From the NCBI GenBank assembly GCA_037074705.1, contig CM073594.1:61128509-61192508 (forward strand): DNA of 64,000 nucleotides, given 5' to 3'. Below are positions 44,261-54,510 of this stretch, one piece after another. Both the position numbers and the translations under genes were made by a program. The first letter of the stretch is position 1; every line of letters begins with the position of its first letter. The notes beneath the pieces were generated by a model. It had not been told where the DNA came from. It saw nothing but the letters and a program-made list of their open reading frames with translations, and did no database searches. Source of the stretch: Zhengitettix transpicula. Its lineage: Eukaryota; Arthropoda; Insecta; Orthoptera; Tetrigidae.

Positions 44261-44641
44261 TGTACACAAGTGTGAATATTTATTTTAAACTTTGAGGGGA
44301 AGAAACACTTTGCGAATATGTTGATGTAAATAAACAATGCTTTTTCTTTTCATGTATCATCATTTTTGTGTGTTCGTGCCTCAACCCAAAGTCACTTCCG
44401 ATTAACACATTCGCATGCAACAAAATTGTATGTTTCCGTAAACTTTACCCACCCCACGACCGTAGAATCACACTTGTATTTCTTTTACAGTTCAAATAGA
44501 AGCTGATGAAATTTAAAACATAGGATTTTGTATCGAATTTTAATACTGAAGACGAAAAAATATTGTTTGAAATTGTAAAACACTGAATCAATTGGAATGA
44601 CTGGCTATGCCACTCGGGAATAAATAGTGTGATAGTGACGA

Positions 44642-44745
44642 GCGTCTCTTTATGGTCCTTGTGTTCCTTTCATGACACGTTTGGCCTTTATAGTATGATG
44701 GTGGTGATCGTTTATTAACAGAAATGTGGTCTCCTTTGATAATGC
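44642..44745 (+). repeat. Dispersed direct repeat, copy 2
   Basis: Partner of 44150-44260 with small indels, for example 'tatggcgttggtggtgat' versus 'tatgatggtggtgat'. The copies are about 490 bp apart and in the same orientation. Confidence 0.8.
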
Positions 44746-45979
44746 GAAGAAATCAACATGTATTCACGAATAATTAATGGGGCTCTGGACACCACGCTGT
44801 AAAAACCAGGTAATAAAAATCGTAAAAACAGCTGATTCGCGGTTGTTGGTAAATTTTTCGAAATATTCGCCAAAGTTGACTAACGCGAGAAGAATATTTT
44901 TGAAGTTTCTATCTATATAATTCTTATTGGAGTAAAGTGAATAAAAACCTAAAATAAATTCAGAACAATCTGGAGTCAGAAATATTATCAGAAACTTTTT
45001 TAACGAAATTGGTAACGGAAATTGAAGCTTTTACAAGATTGTAAAATTATTTTTCGATTTTCGTGATGGCAGAATTCATTCTTCCTGTCATACCTGAAGA
45101 GACGTTTTAGCTGCGTTGCCAAACTTACCAGCATCTACTGCCTTTTCCAACAACAACTGGGTTACACAAAAGTTTTCTTGTTTTCTCTTCGTGAGTGGGA
45201 CATCGAGAAAGGTGTGGGTGGGGATAGTCAAAGGCCAAGAAGTGAAAAAAATCGCTTCGTTGGGGAAAAATGTACGTCACAACAGAGAAACACTTCTGAT
45301 TACGAATCTCACGTGTCAATTATCCTATTATAAAAAGTGTCCGTGTTCCTCAGATAAAACACACATTTCACAACTAATAAATAATACTGAATTTCATCCA
45401 TCGAATTGGTCCCTCAGAAATCCCCCCTTATAGAGAAGGTAGTCATCGCAATTTCCACTACAAACTTCAATTATCATACGAAGACCCTGAATCTAATTCT
45501 TATACGAAGACAGAAATACATTAATTGCGAAATCAGCGGCATTTTCTTCAGTTTGGTCTTTCCTATGAATCACTAATGAATTTTATATAATTCTTTATGT
45601 AGCCCATTTCCTAAAACTGGTTAATAAATTTTTTATTTAGGCCTTTAAAAAATACACTGGTTGTATTTTTACAGACTTGCACAGGTTCGATTCGGATGTT
45701 CAACAGCCTAGTGTAATGATATTACAGGACCATTATTTAATCCCAGATCATTATAGAATTGGAGGGGACAGGACGGAAGTCGACCGGACGGCCATCACGA
45801 CCAACTGACTGTCTTACCTCATCTAATATCTTTGTGTTTTGCCACTGGCGCGGGTAATGCAAGTCTGCATTAAAAACCTAAAGATGTTACAACTTTCATG
45901 CGGCCATTTTTTATTTTCACTACTAAAAAAATTAGTTATATAATTATATAGCATAAATATATATAAATAATATATATAT
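44746..45979. other. Nothing recognised
   Basis: A plus frame of 105 codons (45116-45433) and an opposing minus frame have no recognised domain. The stretch ends in a TA tract before the LTR at 45980. Confidence 0.4.
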
Positions 45980-47107
45980 TGTAATAACCAGTAAAGAAGG
46001 ACATGAATTCAGTTCTTATTTTTATCATATTTGTTTACCAAGTCAGACTGAGGATCCTTGAGTGGTTTGTACATATAAAAGATAATGAAAAAATGATGGA
46101 TAAGTGGCTCTTAGAGAAGGGGAGGACTATAATTGAGCATTTTTGCGGCTCTTAGGACTAAATGGTTTTGACCGACATCTTGACGACAGAACCCTGAAAG
46201 GCATGATAACAGATGTTTGGTGGACGAGGCAATTACATTAAAAGGAGATGTTTAATTTAATTGATTGAGTGGCTCTCGGAACAGGAGAAAGCCAACAGCT
46301 GGTGTTGTTTGGCGAACATGGAACTTCAAAAAACTATGAAAACAAGGGAATATTCTGGAGCCGCGATATAAATAAGAGAGCTGATAAAGGCAGAGTTAGT
46401 CAGGGAGGAGTATTATGAGGAATTAGTCAGGAGCAGGAGACCGCTGATGGAGAGCGTTGTTGCAGGTCCGCAGGGCGGATGCAGGGCCAAGAAAGTGGCC
46501 GAAACAATGTTATGAACAGTTGGGAGTTTGCATTCAGGAGAGATCATCGGATGGTAGGCCAAGCTAGGTGGCCGAGAGTAATCAGTTGGACATCCGTCAA
46601 CAAAAGTCGGTAGGAGTTCGTCGTGGAAATCTGTCTGCCAGCAGAGTTGGTAAGGGTAACGTCATTAAGAAGAGGTGGCGGTGAAAGCAGAGCGTGAGCG
46701 CAACCTGGTGCCTTTTTAAGTCTGTATGAAGAGAGTGTGTGCCGGTATGCGAGAGATCCAAATTGCATGGACCAGAGAGCTTGTAAGTTTATTTTCTGTA
46801 TTCATAATTGTAAATTGTTAAATAAGGGTAAAAAGTCAGATTTCGTTTCATTCGTTTCAATCATTTCATTTCGTTTTTCATTTATCTAACTGTATTTTTT
46901 TAATTGTAACATTTGTGTTCCGTTTCCTTATCAACCCAGTAAAGACCCTGAGGGTACCGAGTCTATGTTATCAATTGTATTCAAGATAAATAAAATTGTT
47001 TTGATTTTATAAAATTTCATTAGATTATTTGTGTAATTGTAAATTTTGTCTTAATAAATAATAATTGTTTGTTTAAATTGGTAGTTATATTTTATTGTGG
47101 TATTACA
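45980..47107 (+). mobile_element. Solo LTR of TGTAAT...ATTACA family (copy L2)
   Basis: It starts TGTAATAACC at 45980 and ends GGTATTACA at 47107, 1128 bp. The 3' part carries the family's 'tatcaacccagtaaagaccc' block and AATAAA signals. The left flank is (TA)n ending TATATATAT and the right flank is ATATATATAAA, consistent with a TATA-type target duplication. No PBS or internal region follows, so it is a solo LTR left by recombination between the two LTRs. Confidence 0.85.
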
Positions 47108-48277
47108 ATATATATAAATGAGTCAATAACAGATATTTAAAAATATTTTACCTTATTAATTAATTAATTTACACCATGCAAATCAATTTAAAATCAAATT
47201 TATTTACACTGTCGTTAAACGTGATATATATATTTTTTTAATATTTAGTTTATTGTCACATCAACCGACATGGTTATTAGTGACCACGATTCACATTACA
47301 AAATTACTACTACTTTTTTTTTTACATTGTGGTTTCATTATTTACAGGATGTTGGCTGCGTCTTAGGTACAATATGGTTTACATTCTGTGATATGTTTAT
47401 AATATATTATATTTACTGTAATTTAAGATTGCGATAATTATAAACTGGACGCAACAGTGAACTCGATCAAAGGTCAACTGGCACAACAGTCAGTGAAGTA
47501 GTCGATATACGAATCACGTATGTGTCTATGTGTGTGGGTATGTCATGTACTAAAAAATATACCGTCATGACATAAAATTAATTCCCCCAATTTTAAATTT
47601 TTTTCATTGCTGTAGAAACGTTCTGCGTTGAGAAATTAAAGCTTAAAGCTATCGTCCACTCTTGGGAGTTGCTTCACAAATGGGAACTACCCCCTGAGCG
47701 CAGGGCTGATATTTAAAGCCGTGTGGAGGGACTGGGACTGATTTGGAATTTGAACGCACACACGGCAGGGTTAAAATTGACGGCAGAGAGAAGGAACCCT
47801 AGGGGCAAGCAAAGAGGAACCGCAATCTAGCTCTGCGCTCCGCTGGCTCAGATAAACGGATGAAGGCCTGACCTCGACTCCACCAAGCCCTAGGCGACTC
47901 CTCCTCAAAACCTCCCCCGTCGCTACCGCCATCACGGAAGGCGAACACACGCACATTCAACCAAGTAACTTGTTTTAAAAAAAATCAATACAAATAATTA
48001 CGAAATCAACAGACAATTTTCTGATTTACCATTAGGTTTGAGCTAAAAGTGTAGAATCGTTTGATGGTTTGGCTTTAACAATTATTAATTTTCAAATCCG
48101 AACAGTGATGTATAAAGCTAATAATATTTTTAAAAAATTAAAAAAAACTACCCCTGTAAACATTAATTAATTTTCTAGTGTATCAGCAGTTTATCAACAA
48201 AATCACAAATTTTATAAACCGGTTAAATTCTATATTTCAGTAGATCTTAAATTCTAAATTTACTAAATAAAAATACC
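47108..48277. other. AT-rich; balanced block 47640-47960
   Basis: The block 47640-47960 is GC-balanced. It has a 61-codon minus frame, no recognised domain and no clear site cluster. The remainder is AT-rich. Confidence 0.4.
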
Positions 48278-48580
48278 GGCTAATTTGTGAACTAAACCTT
48301 TTATTATTCAAATAAAACAAAAATTACATTGTTACGACGTTTCATCCACTGTTTTGGGGACTTTATCAGGTAATAGGCATAAATAAATTCAATCTGTAAA
48401 ATTAAATAATCTATTTGTTTTCACTTTACATTTATATTTTATTGTATAAATTTTGTTTACAGTTTAACATCATGAAGAAATTTATTTATGATGAAGTCCT
48501 TAAAAAGTGGGCGAAACGTCGTAATATTGTAAATATTTATTTTATTTTAATAATACAAGTTTTTTCCTTACAAATTGGCC
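48278..48580. mobile_element. Foldback element E4 with paired hairpin motifs
   Basis: Left arm (48278 to about 48372) and right arm (48488-48580) are inverted, diverged copies. From GAAACGTCGTAA outward, both read 'tgtaa', a T-rich stretch, 'ttttattt.aataata' and an ACAAATT.GCC-type end. Motifs: minus 48332-48373 (ACCTGATAAAGTCC to GTGGATGAAACGTCGTAA) and plus 48488-48522 (ATGATGAAGTCC to GTGGGCGAAACGTCGTAA). Both end GAAAC-GTC-GTA. E5 at 2.1 kb is a relative. The 83-codon frame crossing it is a by-product. Confidence 0.7.
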
Positions 48581-48670
48581 ATTTTGTGTTGTGTTTAAAA
48601 TTAATTAAATTTATAAGGTGGTTAAAAAAACGAATAACAAGGGATAAAAAAAATTATGTAAAGTAAGTAA

Positions 48671-48705
48671 AACGTTTCGTCTGTACAACGGCAAAACTCA
48701 TCAGT
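48671..48705 (-). repeat. Hairpin motif, best hammerhead-like core
   Basis: Read on the minus strand: AACTGATGAGTTTTGCC, loop, ACAGACGAAACGTT. It has CTGATGA, a G-C closing pair with GTTT/AGAC pairing, and CGAAAC, matching the conserved strands of a hammerhead ribozyme core. No convincing stem III and cleavage-site combination follows, so activity is not claimed. Confidence 0.55.
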
Positions 48706-48776
48706 TACAATAAAACTTATTGATCACCGCATACACTTGAAGTAAACAAAATTGCTATAAGCAAATCTATATAATA

Positions 48777-49481
48777 AAAAAGGATGTATATTTGTATGTA
48801 TGTATGTATTTACGTTAATTTCTATACAAATTTAAAAGCGTGGATAGATTGCAACAAAAATTGGTACACAAATTCTTCAAAACACGAGAAACGGTACTGT
48901 GAGGGTGAGAAACGCCTAGAATACATGTGGAAAAAATTATAATTAAAAACCGTGATCATTAAATATTAAATTACTGCGCGCCAAGCGACAATGACGTCAC
49001 GCGAGAGAATGACGTTACTACGCAACGAACAAAGGAAATATCTCCTTTATTAGGAATGAAATAAAGCAGAAATAATTTTATACAGCAATATTCCATCGAA
49101 TCATAATAAAGAATACGAATTACTTTACCATCCTTGGGGGAAAATGTAAGTTAATTTTCGCGCTGTATTAGTTGTGAGTCTAGCTAACAATTTCATCAAT
49201 GTAATATTTCGTAATGTATGAAGACTGAGTGACGATTATATCCTGAAATACTCGAGGAGTATTTAAGAATAAATTCGAAGGTATGTTTGTTGGTATTTAT
49301 GCAATAAAATTCAATGTATTTTAAAGCTGTTCAATTAAAGCACTATTGGTCGAAATTGTGAACGGAACTAGGAATAGTTAGATTTAGGTTGTGTCTTCTT
49401 GACTAAAGATTAATAAAGAATTAAATTCTTTTTCGGGTTTATATAAATAAGACACGGTCTACGCCGGGCACCGAGCTAGTA
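48777..49481 (-). mobile_element. Family C repeat, copy C4
   Basis: The minus strand starts ACTAGCTCGGTGCCCGGCG at 49481 and follows the C1 block order to CATA units and a TATTATATAG end at 48777. It lies between a Penelope-type endonuclease remnant (above 49500) and a same-orientation hairpin motif (48671), so it probably inserted into that element. Confidence 0.85.
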
Positions 49482-49565
49482 TATTGTAAAGATAAAACCG
49501 TGTCATTTATAGAATTCGTAAACACTTTGAATTTTTAAAGTTTAATTGTTGTATTTTATTTTTAT

Positions 49566-49592
49566 AGTTTCGGAAATTAACCCATGTCCAAC
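49566..49592 (-). repeat. Hairpin motif downstream of the GIY-YIG remnant
   Basis: Read on the minus strand: TTGGACATGGG, then TTTCCGAAACTATAA. GGA pairs with TCC before GAAAC. It lies about 45 bases past the stop codon of the endonuclease fragment and has the same orientation. Confidence 0.45.
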
Positions 49593-49636
49593 ATTTTGGT
49601 ATTATTCGAGTCGAAAGAATGTTTGGAGATGACATT

Positions 49637-49798
49637 TTATTTATAATCAGAAAACTTTTGATTTTTATAATGCTCTTTGATTCTTGTTTTTAAAGCTCTT
49701 TTAGTTTGGCCGATATAACTGGCTTTACAGTTGTTGCATTGAATCTTATGATCCACATAATGTTTGTCTCCCAAGTCTACTTTATCTTTACTGTTATT
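49637..49798 (-). pseudogene. Penelope-like element GIY-YIG endonuclease fragment
   Basis: Reading the minus strand from 49798 to the stop at 49637-49639 gives 53 codons. In order they contain a basic stretch, HKIQCNNC (a paired-Cys zinc-finger-like knuckle), the catalytic-type motif SYIGQT, then R..L..R...EH. This order (CxxC, YIGQT, arginine, EH) is the hallmark of the GIY-YIG nuclease domain at the C-terminus of Penelope-like retroelements, where it nicks target DNA. No reverse transcriptase is recognisable upstream; the frame degenerates into Tyr/Ile codons above 49800. It is therefore a broken, 5'-truncated copy. The natural stop after EHYKNQKF-SDYK may be original or a truncation. A host GIY-YIG gene is less likely given the flanking repeats. 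Confidence 0.75.
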
Positions 49799-49849
49799 GA
49801 TTATAGTAAATAATGTGTTAGTGATATTATATATGTAATAGTAATATTA

Positions 49850-51570
49850 AATTTATTTAAAATTAAAATTTAATTATTCAACTTCCTTAGTTCTCTGTTT
49901 TATCATTTGATAGGAAACCCGTGCTCTGTTTTTCTTGAGAGCTGTACTTATTCATGCTGCTGCGGTAGGGGATTTCCTCTCACACGCTGCAGAACTTTCG
50001 GAATCGGACACGACGCTGAGCGCGCCAGTGCGTCACTGAAAAGTTAAACACTGCAGGAACGCTAAAGAAATGGAGCTCTTCAATAATGGATGCAAACACG
50101 GAATCTAAGTAAGGAACCGTAGAATACAAGACTAGAACGGCATAGATCACTGCTGAGTGCTTCGTAGCTCGAGAACCCTGCGGAGCATGAAACACGATGC
50201 CCTCGCATCCAGCCCCCAACCAACCCCTTCGCAAATACAACAACGTAACTTCTTGGTTGGGTGCTTAGATTGAAGTCATTATTATACGCAAATCGAAGCG
50301 CAATATAATACGTCACGGGGGACAAAGTATTCCGCTTCAGAAACAAAGGGAATCTTTTTCTGCCGTGCTGATTATCTGAGAAAATAAAATCCTACATCTC
50401 TGGCTTGCATATTTTTACGCAATTTTATGGAAAATTTCAATCGGTATTCTTTAATAACTACTATATATCTTATTAGTTTCACCCGTGCTGTCTCTGCTCT
50501 TCTGAAAATTCACACAATCACAATGTGTGTGTAAAAAATTGAGCGAATACAAAACTGTCCGATGCCACTGTGAATACTAAAACAATTATTATAAATAAAA
50601 ATATTATAAATATTACAACAAAAGCTTAATTAAATATGCAATTCTTTAAACAGTGTACTCTTATACAGTGTACTCTTATAAGACTATCACCGATTAAGGT
50701 TCCAAAAATTATTTTTCATCATATAAAAGAATGTTGAAGGAAAAAAATAATATCTGGGTAACCGAAAATATTAATAGATTTGTATATTAATATTCTTCTA
50801 GTTTCACACTCATGATAACTTATATTGATTTATTCCATTTATATTTTGGACTAAGGTCCTCTTACTCAGGTAGGATGGGGAGGTGAAGGGCACAGACGTT
50901 TCTAATTATTCTTGTATTTGGAGTGTTGATTGGTAGCAGGCTTTTTTAATTGTTTTGTAGCGAGAATAAATGAATCCAAACCGAACTGCAATTTTTGCAA
51001 CTGATCTAGGACAGGACAGGACATGTTATAGTGTGGTTGAAAAATTGCGGTGTTGTTAGTTTTGGTATTACTTTTTCAGTTTATGGAGGAAGATTTAGAT
51101 TTCCAGCCAATGAAGATAGCCATATGACTGATTAAGATGGGAAAGACGTTGGTGGACAAGGAAACAGTTTGATGGATGTGTGTAGAAAGACAGAACCCGA
51201 GGACTCTTCTTTCCATGGCCCTTAAAGATTGAATGTGATGATGTGCGAAGAGAATAGACTCGATTTACTGGTCGGATAAAAGTTTAGTATGTATGGAGGA
51301 TGATTTTTGGATGACAGGAGCGGACGAATTTGATCAGATTAAATCTTTGGGTTACGCGTTTTCGCTGAGGGTTTTGTATACGTGATTCCGTCAATGGGTG
51401 ACTGAGGTAGATTACTTGGCTCCAGATAAATATACGGATTTTTCTGGATAGTTTTAGTTATCGGAATGTTGCGTGTCATTATGACATTTAATTAATTAAA
51501 TATGAAGTAAAATCTCGTTGTTTGTAATTTTGCGCCGTGGATTTTAATGATAGTGATGATTGATGTAAAG
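49850..51570. other. Unannotated, no gene supported
   Basis: Balanced around 49980-50350 with two overlapping minus frames (87 and 88 codons, different phases, no domain). A 15-bp tandem (CAGTGTACTCTTATA twice) lies at about 50650-50680. Purine-rich, G-rich sequence covers 50870-51470 with no recognisable feature. Confidence 0.4.
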
Positions 51571-51580
51571 CAATATATAT

Positions 51581-52516
51581 TGTAATGCCAATTAATTATG
51601 CCATTAATTGTTTGGACATAAATTTTGAATTGTCTGATAAATCCATTATAGCGGTCTGATCGAACAAAGCTCTGTTGCTTTGTCGGAAAGTCAAAAATGG
51701 CGTATGCGCGATAAAACTGGAGAGCACTAACAGTTAGTTGGTGGCGGGACATTTCAGAGGTCGGAACGAATAATACTAGAGCAGAGACTAGCCATCGTTA
51801 ATGAATTATTAAACAAAGTTGTGAATTTAAGACAAAGTAAAAACATTCACGGAAGTATTACCCCGTAAATATCGCTAAGTTATCAGTTTTTACGTCTATC
51901 AGCAGCTAAAAAAGGAGTGCAGTTTTACGTCTGTAGCAGCCAGGAAAGGAAGTCAGTTTATGTCCAAAGCGGTAAAAGACTAACAAATCTACGAATCATA
52001 GGATTCGTATAAGGCAAGCAGACATCAGATAGCTGACAAAAAAGAGGATTATCCGAGTTCCTGGGAGCCTATCAATTTTGACTTCAATAGTGTGAAATCA
52101 GTGAATCTTAGAATCAGTGTAAAAGTTTGCAATAGTGTACTTCCGAAACCAAAAAGAATGCTGGAACCAGATGGACACTACGTAAGTAACAATACCAAAA
52201 CTAACGATTAATTGTAAACGTAAATAAAGAATAGTCAGATTTCGTTCTCTTTTAATTGTCAATCAGAGTTAATATCTTTACTTTTAAATTTCTTTCTATC
52301 GACATATTGTTTAGGTAAATTGTGAACTGTTTGTTAATAAGATTTTTTAATCAATTTGTTGTGTCCATTATCAAACCCAGTTAAGGCCCTGAGAAATTAG
52401 TATTTTAAATTGTAATTATTTTTGAGTTGGATGCCACAAAGTGAAAATAAATAATTTTATGTATTAAATTTTATTAATTCTTTAAATTAATTAAAGGCTT
52501 TCATATGTTTATTACA
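51581..52516 (+). mobile_element. LTR of TGTAAT...ATTACA family (copy L3)
   Basis: It starts TGTAATGCCAATTAATTATG right after a TATATAT tract and ends TTTATTACA at 52516, 936 bp. It is collinear with the minus-strand L1 at 7.4-8.3 kb. It is followed within 3 bases by a PBS, so it is a 5' LTR. About 75 bases after the PBS another LTR-end-like sequence (AAAACTTTC to TTTATTACA, to 52617) appears before an ATATATAT tract, suggesting an element whose interior has been lost. Confidence 0.88.
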
Positions 52517-52519
52517 AAT

Positions 52520-52539
52520 TGGCTACCACGACGTGGGGC
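52520..52539 (+). other. LTR-retroelement primer-binding site
   Basis: TGGCTACCACGACGTGGGGC, starting TGG directly after the L3 end. Equivalent sites: 54433-54452, 54488-54507 (both inverted) and 56602-56620. Confidence 0.75.
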
Positions 52540-52623
52540 TCGTTAATTTAAATAAAGACGAAATATTTGAATATTACATAAATCATAATTAATTAAAATA
52601 ATTAAAACTTTCTTTTGTTTATT

Positions 52624-53500
52624 ACAAATTACATATATATATATAAACAAATATGTTAGATTGATTGAACCGTTAAGATTTCGTTGTAAAGGTTCTTGTG
52701 CAAGGAGACATTGCTGCGCCATTTTGAATTGAATATTCAGCCTAAGTATAAGCGGAACATATTACGGAAGTCCTGAAAGATCTATACACATTATAGAGAT
52801 ATTTAATATTAGTGATTAATATAATTATTTAACACTATAAAATTAATTACATTGGTATAGAAAACCTAAATAATTAATTAATATAGTTGATAATTAAAAT
52901 AATTAGATATTCATAATTGTGGTAGAGTAATTATTAATCATTTGTTTTCTAATTCAATACACAATATATTAATGTCGACATATGGCATACTTTTTTTTAT
53001 TTGAAATTTTCATATTCACTACATTTGTCGATCGCTGAGAGATGACGTAATCACAGAGCGAAAGGTAGCCCGTGTCTACCTACATCGCAGCCGAAGGAGG
53101 TACCTGATTACCAAACCTGCACATGCACGAAACACGAAGTAACTGCACGAGAACTTTATTTGTGTGTCTGTGGTAAAACACCATACAATCGTGTTCAATT
53201 CTGACTAAGTTATAAACTTATCTTACGGCAGTCAGTGAGAAGAACGAGAGTCATACTCATTTATGTTTATTTATTCATTATTGAATTATCAGGTACGGTA
53301 AAGGGTATTCGGAATCAGAGGACATTGTATAATGATTGTGTGTTTGAACGCTGATAAATCAAGGTCTTATATGCACATGTTAAATAAGTTTATGTAAAAA
53401 TATATTTTCCCCGAATTATTTAATCAAACATCAGTTAAACATTAAATAAACGTTATAAGGGAGGTTGTGTAGGACGTATCACATAATGAGACATTCGTGA
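52624..53500. other. AT-rich; balanced block at 53030-53200
   Basis: The block contains TGACGTAA at 53043-53050 and balanced sequence; nothing else is recognised. Confidence 0.35.
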
Positions 53501-53990
53501 AGGATTTACGAGGTACGGGATCAAGAAGGTTGTTGGGTTTTTTTGTCTGATGGTCAGAACACGGTTTCATCGGCGAACTCGGAAAGGTTATTGTCATCGA
53601 CGGTGGTGGGGGTGACTACCCGGTTATTATTCCACTATGACGTTGGTTCCTCTGGATCTGAGTTTTATAAATATAAATAATTTTCGCAGATGGCGCGGGG
53701 TGTGCGAAGGGGAAGCGATGTTATTTGCGAGATTGGCTCAGATAGATGTATACAATATGCATGACCCCGAGCCTGTTAGAGGCAGGAGGCCGGGGGATGG
53801 ATGGAGAGAGGTGTCTGGTGAATTATTCCCGTCATGAATAATATGCATTTCGCCAACGAGAAAATCGCTAAGTTGACGACAGCTTTGCGTATTCAAATAT
53901 TCATGTCCCCAGCCCCTTCAAAACTCCCCACACTGTCGATGGATGCGAAGCGAGTCCTCATCGGATACATTTGTCCGTCATAAAAATTCT
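53501..53990. other. GC-balanced block, unassigned
   Basis: A 66-codon plus frame (53637-53837) lies in a G-rich block with CG dinucleotides. No domain, splice structure or motif cluster decides between exon, regulatory DNA and chance. Confidence 0.3.
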
Positions 53991-54351
53991 TACCGGGGTG
54001 CGGCGGGGGTGGAAAAGAAGATCTTAAGGTGATGGTTCGATTCTATTTTACTGCCGCAATAAAAAACGGTAGAGATATCATTCCTACATAGTAGTTCAGC
54101 GCCGGAAAAGAGGTTTATGCATGCTCAAACGTTTATTTCAACAATCAGGTTGGGCTAAAAAAATGACGGACGGTTCTGTATAGCTCCATTACAAATAATA
54201 ATACAACCGTTTATAATTATTTTGAAGGTAAAAATACATTTGTAGTATAATAAACATTTCTCGGTAATCAACCGGTTTCATTGTTTTATTACAACGCAAA
54301 GTTTCTGTGATAATCAACATCGCAGTCATCTGGTGTACCCAGACAATACTG

Positions 54352-54353
<2 letters not shown>

Positions 54354-54401
<48 letters not shown>
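54354..54401. repeat. (AT)n microsatellite
   Basis: About 48 bases of AT dinucleotides, flanking the LTR complex on its left. Confidence 0.95.
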
Positions 54402-54404
<3 letters not shown>

Positions 54405-54432
54405 AATGATCAATCATGAGGCTCATTAATTT

Positions 54433-54507
54433 GCCCCACGTTGTGGTAGCCAAAATGCAATATTCAAATATATTAATTTATTAATTTGTCCCACGTTGTG
54501 GTAGCCA
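54433..54507 (-). other. Duplicated primer-binding site
   Basis: Two inverted copies of the PBS, at 54433-54452 and 54488-54507, read on the minus strand TGGCTACCACAACGTGGGGC and TGGCTACCACAACGTGGGAC. They are separated by a short AT-rich spacer ending TTTGAATATTGCAT. The L3 copy shows a related TTTGAATATTACAT segment after its PBS, so the duplication may be ancestral to the family. Confidence 0.7.
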
Positions 54508-54510
54508 AAA

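Noticed and set aside
45670..45700. GGTTCGATTC string resembling a Pol III B box
   Set aside because: No A box or cloverleaf at a suitable distance.
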